Below, piece by piece: positions 35,640-46,665 of a stretch of DNA of 64,000 nucleotides. The translations under genes were made by a program, and so were the position numbers. Position 1 is the first letter of the stretch; every line of letters starts with the position of its first letter. A model generated the notes under the pieces. That model was not told the DNA's origin. It was given only the letters and a program-made list of their open reading frames with translations, and searched no databases. This stretch comes from Temnopleurus reevesii (taxonomy: Eukaryota > Echinodermata > Echinoidea > Temnopleuroida > Temnopleuridae). The stretch is taken from assembly GCA_036244855.1 (NCBI GenBank), contig BQKZ01001629.1:22437-86436 (forward strand), in the 5' to 3' direction.

Positions 35640-36640
35640 GCCTAGGTTTTGGGATCTGTGATTCAAGGATGGTTCAAGGGTGAACGCCTTGGATATGGAT
35701 GTGAAGGGGAAACAAGCGAACTCCACCCCCCCCCCCCAAAAAAAAAAAAGAATGTTAAAAATCCCTTAAACTTGAATTTGAAGTGAATTTTTTTTATGAG
35801 CTTATAATTGGAAAAATGAGGAAAAATTATTTTCATTTTCGTGATAAGCCTTTAACTTAAGATTAAAGGCAGAGAAAAATCATATGAACAAACTTTTTGA
35901 GCGAATGGAAAGATGTCAAATGCATGCAAGAAGTATTCCACAATAACAAAACAACAGGGAACAATACGTTTGTGGTATAATATATTTTACTTTAAAGTAC
36001 ATTTAAATTCATGATAATCATAGTTAGACAATGAATTCAGACATAGAATAGTGCATTACAAGTGAATTAAAAGTGTATTAAACAAAATAATGACATATAT
36101 TATATGCGAAAAATAACATTCAGTATAACAGTCTTGACTATAAATAATGAAGTGGAAATAAATACATATCGTCAATATACAAAGCCGTAACAGCAAGCAG
36201 AAGCTTATAAAACCCATTTTTTCTCTGGCTTTCTGTTTATTCACTTCATTTAAATTGTGAAGTTTTTTCTTTTATACATGTATCTGAAAATTTCAGGAAA
36301 AAAATGTTATCTGATTATGTTAAAATTCGGGGACCGCAGAACCGGGGCTGAGCAGCTGCAGCGCCCAACATTTCACATTATATGAACGAGATGGAGAGTG
36401 AAAAGGAAGTTTTGCTTCCGGATATAAAGTTAGACTAAACGATAGCCTTGCGGTGTCTTACAGGGTATAACAAAGCTCGTTTATGTTCCCTTAGTACAAA
36501 AAAAAAATGAAAATAAGAAAGTCTCGAAAAGGTCGTGACTCCGAACAAATAACATTATATACTACGACAGTATACTACACTAAAATCAGACGCATCCGAG
36601 AATGAATCAACAGTATATATATATGCCGGTGAATAAATTT
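35640..36640. other. Non-coding stretch
   Basis: No gene seen. C-run then A-run at about 35726-35750. Confidence 0.5.
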
Positions 36641-36645
36641 ACTTA

Positions 36646-36768
36646 CGACTCTATGAACGACTGGTGACTCTATGAACGACTGGTGACTCTATGAACGACT
36701 GGTGACTCTATGAACGACTGGTGACTCTATGAACGACTGGTGACTCTATGAACGACTGGTAACCCTTC
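36646..36768 (+). repeat. 19-bp minisatellite
   Basis: About six near-identical copies of TGACTCTATGAACGACTGG in a row. A reverse-complement partner (CAGTCGTTCATAGAGTCG) lies at about 36821-36838, so the array can fold back. Confidence 0.92.
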
Positions 36769-36849
36769 ATTCGGTGTGATTCAGCGCCAGGGGCTATTAT
36801 TGAGTTCGAAAAGGGGTCATCAGTCGTTCATAGAGTCGTGCGTAGAACT

Positions 36850-38450
36850 GTACATAGATTTATAAAACGCAGCCCTGTTTTTCTGTTCGTTGACAAAAAT
36901 CATGCACGTATCCTAAACTGGGCTCAGTGCTCAAATTCTCCTACCTAGTCTGCTGAAGGGGCGAAAATTGCTCTTCGAGCGCAAAAAATTTAATGAAGAC
37001 TTTTTTTTCATTGTCCGCTTTTTGGAGGGAGCGAAAATGTGTATGACCTTACTTGTAAGACCTTATATTTGTCAGACGGGTCATCGTCAAGGTGGGGGGT
37101 TACATGGGCAACAGAGCCAATAAAGAACCGGGGCCCCCTAGACCAACCCCGGGTTTTCAAATCGAATCCTGAATACGCCAGTGCAAATGCTCGGTGCAGA
37201 CAATTGTTCGGAGATGTGACGGTTCAGTGACATTAATTTATTGTTTCAGGTAACTCTCCAAATTATACTAAAACCTAACTAAAATTGAGAGGGGTCGGAA
37301 GAATACCGTGTAAACCCACAAATATTTGATTTCAAGAAAAACGCACTAGAAGTTTGTTTTAATTTTTAAGTAAAATTTTGATTATTTATTTCGACAATTC
37401 TTTTTGACTAAAACTAAATTTGAAGAGAGTTAATAATTAGACTATGTTAGTTCATTTAACTCAATTCCTGTGGCATTGAGGGTTAACACTTTTTTTCCAC
37501 CAACCCTCGTCAGTTATTCATGATCGTTAAAGAATGCCGTTTCACACAAACAATTGTCGAATTGTGGTTCGTTTTGAAATAATTTTTGGTCTGAAATTGC
37601 AGTGTGAGTCTAATGGGGCCAAGAAGATTGAAACATAAACGCGTTGAATGTGCTGACACTAAAGAGTATTGTTCCGGAGGAAGTTGATTAAGGTCACACA
37701 CTATTTCAACATTCTGTACTTTTCTCCGTTGTTCCATGCAGTCAGATCACGCTTAGCGTATCCTAGGTGCCTATAAAGCAGAAGGGGCACAAACTTTGCT
37801 GAGAATTCATTAAATCATTAATTCTCTTGTCAACTCTTTGGGGGCGCAAATTTACTTTAAGGCGGGTGGTAAAAAATCATTAAGATACTTATTTGCTTGC
37901 CCGAGGTCAACGGGCGCTAAACAGTCAAGACCCCCCCCCCCCCCCCACCGGTATAAAAATTCCTGGATATGAGCATGATTACATAGTTATAAATGCAGAT
38001 ATGACGTATAATCCCTTTTTTATGCTGTACTGTACAAATAGAGATTGTCGGTGAATAAAAATTCAATTTTAGCAATGATTTGAGCAAGAAACACATATTG
38101 AGAATGTGGATCATCATTAATGACATTAGACTCTGCATTATATCAATGGGAGAACAGTCTGTCGCTTATTAGAAAATGACCGCGATTTCAAATTTTTGAA
38201 TAAAAACGGTCCAAACATGACATTGAATTATAAATACACGGTCAACTAAATAGTCTATGTACACTCTTTACTTCAAATCTAATTTGGCGTTTGTAGCTTC
38301 AAAAGCCTCGACCCTGTATCACCCCCCCCCCCCCCCCCCCACTATATCAATGTTTCATCATCAATGTTAGCACACCTTGCATTATTGTCATATTGTAACA
38401 TAATTAAGTTAAATTAATATTGGTGGTCACAATTTATGAATACATATCCG
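36850..38450. other. Non-coding stretch
   Basis: No exon recognised. Poly(C) at about 37930-37946 and 38322-38340. Confidence 0.5.
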
Positions 38451-38589
38451 TTGCCGAATGACAATAGGAAGGTTACACTCGACCACGGAGCGGCTCAACG
38501 ACGGGAGAATTTGTCAGATTCCTCCGTTCTTGCTAACCCGTCCTTATTCCCTCCGTTGCTCTTAACTTCTGTAACGCTACTCGCTCAAC

Positions 38590-38880
38590 GGCAATATGCA
38601 AATTGAGTGTGACGTCAGGAATCGAGCTGTCTGCTGTCGAGGAATCCATGATTACGTGATTTGCATAATAGGCACGTGATACGCTTGGCCGCATCTGATT
38701 GGCTACGTTCCTGCATCTAAGACGGACGCGGGATTGAGCAAAGACCGTTGTAGAATTCTGCTCTTCGCCGCTGTTGTCACTGGCAACCAGCGAAGTCGAC
38801 CTAGACGGGTCAAAAATGGTATTGATCAGCGATTTTGCCGTTCGCGTTGACGGTGCGTAACCTCGCTATTAACTAGATTA
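38590..38880 (+). promoter_or_regulatory. Promoter-like CpG-rich block with octamer, CRE, E-box and CCAAT motifs
   Basis: Octamer ATGCAAAT at 38596-38603, full CRE TGACGTCA at 38610-38617, inverted octamer ATTTGCAT at 38659-38666, E-box CACGTG at 38673-38678, inverted CCAAT (ATTGG) at 38698-38702. About 110 bases further on, an ATG at about 38817 opens MVLISDFAVRVD and reaches GTGCGT, a possible splice donor. No downstream exon was recognised, so the gene is unknown. Confidence 0.35.
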
Positions 38881-39384
38881 CGACATGCTACAAAACTGTC
38901 ATGAGGATATTTCTTTCAATATCTCGAAAGTCAAGAGTATCTATATGGCCTAGTACGTATAAGCAACAATTTTGGTATATCTTATGGATAGAACACAAAT
39001 TATTAAGATTGTTATCATAAATCTAGATACACACAACATGAATACGTATGAGTTCTTAAAGTCAGTCATTAATATTTTGTAGCATACGAAACAAAGGTAA
39101 ACCGATTCGAACACCGAAGTACATACAGCCATGTTGATCTTAAGTGCGATTTAATGCCAGGGCCAAGGGGATTTCATTGAGTCCAGGAAAGAGTCACCAG
39201 TCTTTATATTTCGTCACCGATTTTACGAACCGGCCTACTAGCGAGGGGTGGTTGCACAAACCTTTCGTATCAATTCAATTGAAATAAACGCTATTGAAAT
39301 AACGTAAATTTAAGTGGTATGTCGTTGTACTTGGCGCTATGTCGGGGTTTCTACGTGTTCAAGCAGTGCCCCCGTAATTAGAAG

Positions 39385-39565
39385 CCGGTTCGTGAAAACG
39401 CTGACGATTTGTAGAGTCATACGTACATCTATACGAACATCTTTGAAACAGAACTTAGAGGTTCGTGGAGTAATGCGTACATCTACAAACAGCTTTATGA
39501 AACATAACCACGACGTTCGTAGAGTCATGCGTAAATATGCGAAAAGCTTTACAAAATACTGGTCA
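39385..39565 (+). repeat. About 60-bp degenerate tandem repeat
   Basis: Three units sharing GTAGAGTCATACGTA, ACAAACAGCTTT and GAAACA(T/G)AAC, GTTCGT. Confidence 0.6.
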
Positions 39566-39939
39566 ACTTCATTGAATCCTTGTCGTTTTAACGCGGTTTG
39601 TTTTCGTTTTGTCTTTTTTTTTTGGCACGACCCTTGACATCGATCTTGTGGACAGGAGTATGTTTATGTAATCTCCATATGCAATTAATATCAATGGGAA
39701 TTTTTCTCAAAGGATCTAGGAACCTTGGCCCCTCACAACAAAGTTGCTCGAATCGTGGATATAGCGTTTTCGTCATTATCAGATTCGCATCAGGATGGTT
39801 CCCCACGCAGCCCTGCCAATCCTGCGGACGAACATTCGCCATTCACGGCAATGTTGTTAGAATGGTGGACAGGCCATCTTCCTCGTCAGATTTGCATCTC
39901 GATGGTTTGTTTTATACTAATCAATGATTAAGTATTCTC

Positions 39940-40290
39940 GGTCACACCACAGACATCACACCGATCTGTTTCTTCGTAAGCAAACCAACTTACTACGATA
40001 TTTTCTGTCGACCTCGATACGGCTATCGACGCTAGATGGTTCGTCTTAAATCAGCTACGGTACCATCGAGATCACACCGACCTGTTTGTTCACATGCAAA
40101 CTATCTTCGTTCAATCATTTCTGACAGCTCATTAACGGTAACTGACACATGATGGCTTTAAACCAAAAAAAAATCAGTCAATGAAGTGTCGGTCACACCA
40201 CCGAAATTGCACCGACCAGTTTGTTCACATGCGAACCATTTTTCGTACAATCTTTTCTGACAACCACCATAGGCTATCGACGTTCTGCTT
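39940..40290 (+). repeat. About 120-bp degenerate tandem repeat
   Basis: Three diverged units that each carry CACACCGACCTGTTTGTTCA, GCAAACCA, TTTTCTGAC and GGCTATCGACG in order. Confidence 0.6.
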
Positions 40291-40341
40291 TGAATTCAAC
40301 AAGTGCCGATATGGCATCTTCGTCCGAAAGTCGGACTCGCG

Positions 40342-40574
40342 TTACGATTGCTCAACGATCTGCGGAATCAATAAAGTCCATTCTTGCGGAAACTCAGGAA
40401 TATCTGGTGTTTGGAAAGGGGCTCCTTTGCATTTACACGTTTTCATCGGTCTACCAGAAGGTGGCTTGTAGCACTGTCTAGGCCTGGTAGGGTTTACGAG
40501 TGGGAAGCTATGTCGGATGTACTTCGAACAATCCTGTAGAGGAGGGTAGTCTTTATCTTTATATAGGTTCTTGG
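40342..40574 (-). CDS. Kazal gene exon 9 (C-terminal tail)
   Basis: Acceptor TGATCATACAG before 40574; phase fits exon 8 (Gly-Ala border). Reads AKNLYKDKDYPPLQDCSKYI ... QCYKPPSGRPMKTCKCKG and ends IPQIVEQS at TAA (40344-40342). Four cysteines, no recognised domain. Confidence 0.7.
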
Positions 40575-43500
40575 CTGTATGATCAAAGATAAAAATATGG
40601 ACAAATATATACGGTGAAAAATTTGTAAGTGATAATAATATTAACAATGATTATAGCACTACTGCTGTTACGACTACTTCCATATACTCATACTACTTCT
40701 ACAACTTATACTACTACTTTTATAAATACATGTACTCTGAAAGAAGAATGTGTAAAAGTTTACTCAATATTGGGTAACAGGGGAATATGAATGTCAGCTG
40801 AGTATTATTTTGCACCATATTGGATAAAAGTTCGCACAACATTGGGTTTAATTTGTTAATTCTACACGAAATTGAGTACATTCTTGCCCGATAGGGTGAG
40901 AAATATTAGGAAACTGACATGCATGTTCCCTTTTACACAATATTGCGTAAACTTTAACCCAATCTTCTATAGAGTGTGGGACAAAAATTGTGTAATTTGC
41001 ATCTTTTCTTTTGTATCCTGGAAAACAGCTTTCGGTGAATGTTACCACTTTCTGAATTATCAAAGGAGCAACGCAATTCCTGATAATTACTTTACCGTGT
41101 TCTGTGTAATTACGGGAGGAACAGGTTCACCCCATTGGGTGACTTCAAGTACGGTGTTCGGTGTTGGTTTTGGTGTTGAGAGAGCAAAACGGTCCGTAAT
41201 CCGAGCTCCAACACCGTTGGTCAGTTTACAGAAGTGATACAGAAACGACCGGAAATACGTCAGAATCTTGCGAGGTCTACCCCAAACACCGACAGACTTC
41301 AACTTTGGTGTTGAGGCTGGTGTTGATTTTGCTGCAACACCAACACGAGCGTTCAACACCGTACTTGAAGTCACCCATTGGCGTAATTCTCCTGCAGACC
41401 CCCGGTATATCATGAAACAAAATTGGGGAAAGAAATAACCAGAATATTTCCAGCGTAATAACTTACCATGTACACTTAAACACGACATTTCAACTTGATA
41501 GCAAGTATCATCCTGCTTCTTGCATCGTTTGTGTAAAGCTCGGCAGATGTTCTTGAAAGTTTTATTTTTATTGAGGTCACAAACTTGCGTGCTTGTGGTG
41601 TTCAATGGGCACATACCCCTCAGGATTTCATAACACGTCAGCTGTGTAGCATTGACTGGAACAAACACAATAAAACAAAATGGACATTAATTTAATGCGA
41701 GATATTTGAATCTGGAGCATATGAACGGGGGAAAGAACCCATAATGTTTACATTTTTATCAACCGTTACATGTCATTATTTGCTGTAAAAGCTGAGATAT
41801 GAAATGTTCATGGATAAGGTATAATATTGGGTGTATTTTTTGTATCAATTATTCACGATACGATTACGCAGATCAGATCTTTCCGCATCTTTCAGGTTGA
41901 TTTACAATATATTAAATATAAATCTGAAACATATTATAGCTCCAAGAGTGTCCATTGACATTTTACAACAGCGTTTAATAACAGGATTTAACAAGCGGGG
42001 AGGGGCAGTCTTTTAGACTGTCAAAAATACTTTCAAAATTAATTTTCAGGTCATATGTGGTACTCCATAGGAAAAAAAAATTATAGTGATTTTTTTTCGT
42101 GTGAATGAAAAGTTTTAAATAGGCCCTAAGTTGATTTAGTTGACTACCAAACTATGAAAATTTGAGCAAAAGCGGACAATCCGTTCAGAAGTTATGAATT
42201 TTCCTATTCTAAACGACATAACGATCCCTGTCAGTGATAAGAATCTGTGCAATCGGCAACTTAGACGGAATCTGAGACGTCATGTCGAACAACTCTTCAT
42301 TCATTCTGTATACCAAATATCACATTTTCTTCTTTTTTTTTCAGAAAAGTTTTTTAAAAGTAAATTTAAGGCGATATTTGTACAAATCAACATCTTACCT
42401 TCTACTTGGCAGCTCCCAATTTTAACCTCCATAATTGGTTTGAGGTCATTCCCTTTTCTAGAACATCTCGTCCTGTTGAGATGGCATTCGTCTTCATAGA
42501 TCCGGTAGTCCCCTTCGTAACCAGCGCACACGGGAACCCGTCGCGGGCATGGGTCGGTCTGAGGTAGCCCACAACCTGCAGGATATGGACAAGACATTGC
42601 GATGGTTTACATTCTCAAGGAAGGTGAATCCTTATTAAAAAGATCTTTAGAAACGGAAGACGGTGATATGCTCGATGAAATCTACCACGTTGACGGTCAA
42701 AATATTTATTTAAAAAAAAAACGATTCATAACAAAAGCTCATATTTTTTTTACATAGCAACATAGGAAGAACACATTAGACATGAGGACTGTTGCATAAA
42801 ATGAATTGCCATTGAAACAACCTCTGGCAAAATGAAAATGCTGACAAAACTCAATTTTGCCACAGACTTTTACATCAAAATTTGTTTCAAAAGTTATTTT
42901 ATGCCAAAATAATTATATATGTGATTGAGCCCTAAAATATAAAAAAAATGAAGGTGACCCCCCCCCCCCCGAAAAAAAAATGGGCCGCGTAAACCTAAAC
43001 AAAAAAAAAATCATCTATCGATTTCTAGGACCGACAGTGCTTTCATAATTACTTTCGAGCTCGCATCTACGTAGGCGGACTCGCTCTATCTCTGGTTGGT
43101 CCGTTCCATAAGCTGGTTGACGTAATATTTGGTTGAAAGAACATTCGTTTTCAAACACACGGAGGCTTCCATTTGATAAAGTACATACTGGGGTTGTCTT
43201 GGGACACGACTCGAGACGCCTAGCGGAGCCTGGGTTGGGAGAAACAAAAATAATTATGAAACGATTATAATCAATTTCATGTAGAATTTTCTTTTATTTG
43301 ATTTAAAATAATAGTGATAAAAATGGTGACACTCATGGAAATATGATTAATATCGGAACTATCGATTATAATGAAACAAAATACCCCTGCGCACTAAGAA
43401 ATTCGGGTACACTCGCTGGTACAGAAGCAGCACCTTTAAGATGTGCACCATTGGCGTGAAGATTAAAAAAAAAACCTGGTGGTGCATATCTCTACCCTAC

Positions 43501-46500
43501 AGGGCGATGCTATTGTGACCAGCAGCTGCATCCCAAAGGTTGCAAAACTGCACCCTATTTTGTAGTGTGTAGACATCATTGCCGGGCTTCTCGCGGGACC
43601 CGCTCGAAAACACCCCTTGTCCGTCATTTTTTATGCTGATTTACTATATACGGTGACCCGACAGTTGCTCCGGCGACAATTGCTCCGGTTCATTTTTCTG
43701 GCTAAGGAGTAGGGTTAGGGTTAGGGGTATGATAGGGTTTATGATTCAGAATGATGTCAAGATTAGGATTAGGGTTAGGGTTAGGTTTGGGATTAGGTTT
43801 GACATTAGGCTTACTGTGTCAGTTTTTTGCCGGAGCAATTGTCGCCGGAGCATTTGTCATGGAACCTTTACTACAGACCTCATGCTGGGAGTGACCCCCT
43901 GGTTACGGATAAGCAAGTATCTCAATTAGCTCAAGCCACACCCATGCACCCTAGATCATCCCGATTTAAAAATCGATTCTTCATCAAGTTTTAGTCCTCT
44001 GTAATCTGAACTTCGGACACTTAACATAACTTCGGACACATATTTTAACTTGAATAGGCGGGTTTACTAATTCATGAAAATCTATGATACTCTATTGACA
44101 ATGGTAATTCTTGACAACCCTAAAGCTAGCCCGAGGCCGCCCGACATAGCAACAAGTAATGTATGTAAACTGCATTCTAAGTATAATAATTGTAGTTCAA
44201 TTTCATTGTAGCCCTTAAAAAAAACACCTTGTAATTACGTTCATTTGCAAGAAATATGCATAAATTTAAATGAACCCGCCTATTGGGACTTATTTACTTT
44301 GAAGTTGACAATGTCTTGGGTCGACTCTCTCTATCGCTGGTAGTTCAGTCCGACCCCATCCTTGACACAATGTCCGATTGAGATGACATTCGTTTTCAAA
44401 GACGCTGAAACTTCCGTTTGATGAAGTACAAACTGGCGTTACCGTAGGACATGGGTCGGGTTCAGGCCTACCGCAACCTGGGTGGGAGAGACAAATGATG
44501 ATATTAATGATGAAGATGATGATGATGAAATGCATGTAATTTAAGACAGCTTCTCTCACTCATGGCGACAGGGCATTTTCAGTTGTTGCTCCTACACTCT
44601 GGAACTCACTACCCCTTAGTTTAAGATCCCAGACGTCTCTGAATTCCTTTAAGGCGCCTCTAAAAAACTACCTTTTCCGCAATTGACTCATCTTATATAA
44701 TGTAAGTAAACAATGTAGTAATGGTAGTAGTAGTAGTAGTAGTAGTAGTAGTAATGATAATAATAAAAATAGTATATATACATGAAATTTGTAATTTATT
44801 GGTATCATAATGTTAAGAAAACTTTTGTAACGCGCTTAGAGAAATTTTTTATTAAGCGCTATATAAATACAGACTTATTATTATTAACTCATTAGGGCAC
44901 TCAAGGTGCTTTTGAATATGAATACTCTGGCTTAGCCGTGGCGACAGCTAACCCATCAAAGGATAGAGGCCAAATCTGTCACCACCATCCTTTCGTGTCG
45001 CCATCTGTGCGTAGATTTTGTGTACTAGTCAGTGCGAGGGGGTTTCTGTCTCCAACAATGACTAAACAGGCGACAGTGAATGGAGAGGTTACAGATAACA
45101 CGATAATACCGGGATGGATATTCACGGCAGTCATAATGTTCGTTCATCTCACCTGTGTCGACTAGAGCACCACTTGGTTGAATTTTTGTTGTGCCGAAGG
45201 AAACTGACACAATACATGAGATTCAAAATGTAATCCTTTGATTGAGAGGGGAGAGTCAGAACCACTACTTTACACGGCGCTTTGATAAAATAATGTACCC
45301 CAGATATCGTCAACCGGGGGGGGGGGGGNNNNNNNNNNNNNNNNNNNNNNNNNNNNNNNNNNNNNNNNNNNNNNNNNNNNNNNNNNNNNNNNNNNNNNNN
45401 NNNNNNNNNNNNNNNNNNNNNNNNNNNNNNNNNNNNNNNNNNNNNNNNNNNNNNNNNNNNNNNNNNNNNNNNNNNNNNNNNNNNNNNNNNNNNNNNNNNN
45501 NNNNNNNNNNNNNNNNNNNNNNNNNNNNNNNNNNNNNNNNNNNNNNNNNNNNNNNNNNNNNNNNNNNNNNNNNNNNNNNNNNNNNNNNNNNNNNNNNNNN
45601 NNNNNNNNNNNNNNNNNNNNNNNNNNNNNNNNNNNNNNNNNNNNNNNNNNNNNNNNNNNNNNNNNNNNNNNNNNNNNNNNNNNNNNNNNNNNNNNNNNNN
45701 NNNNNNNNNNNNNNNNNNNATAATATAACCGCCCCAACCCCCCCCCCCCCCAACCCCTCTCCTTGACTGGTCCAACCACCATTATCATGATTATTCTATC
45801 ATTGCGATCTTCATGTTTCATTTGTTTTGCCTGTCAACCCAGCGGCTAGAAGCTCAAGTTCTCGCCGCCGCCCCTCCCCCTATTTGCCAATGCTGAAGTG
45901 ACCGGTGAAAACGGCTATCACTCACCTGTTAAACAATATGCATCATGTTCTAATATCAGTGCTGCGTCCACAATTTCTTGAAGATTGGAGTAGAACTGTC
46001 CGTCAGATGCACATAACGTCCCAGTTATTACTTCTGTATCGGAGAGGAAGTGAATTTAAATGAAAAATTTAATGTTATACGTGCAAATGTGCATAATTAT
46101 ACAGACTACATTATTTTTAAATCCCCGCCGCCCCCATCTAGCCCTCGCTCTATAGCTCCTATACCTATATCAAAACCTCAAAAGTATTATAGTAATGATG
46201 AAAACGAGAATAATAAAATGAATAATTACAATTGTAATAATAATAGGACGGATAACAATGATGATGATAATGATAATAATAATATTCATAATAATAATAA
46301 TCCTCATCATCATCATAATAGTCTGGTATATGCTCATGCTCAAAAATCTAGATTTCCCTGATTTAACCCAGATCTTAGTCCAGTTGGGTCCTTTGTACCC
46401 TGTTAAGACGTGTAAACTTAGATCACAGAGGACTCAACTGTCATAAAGATTTTTTTTTAATTTACAGAAAAAAAGAAAATGTACAACTAAAAATCGTGTT

Positions 46501-46628
46501 GAAATGGGATGAATCGATGTTTATTGACTGGGCTTATTTCCGATACGACAGTGTTGCGGATCAACTCTCTCTATCGCTGGTAGTTCAGTTCGACCCCATC
46601 GTTGACACAATGTATTAATAACAATGTT

Positions 46629-46665
<37 letters not shown>

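Noticed and set aside
36646..36768. CRISPR-like repeat array
   Set aside because: Repeats of 19 bases are contiguous with no spacers, in animal DNA; it is a minisatellite.
43709..43786. Chromosome end (telomere)
   Set aside because: TTAGGG-like repeats are short and enclosed by MITE inverted ends, with genes on both sides.
45149..45821. Long open frames across the second gap
   Set aside because: Made of Ns; only short unrelated sequence at the ends.
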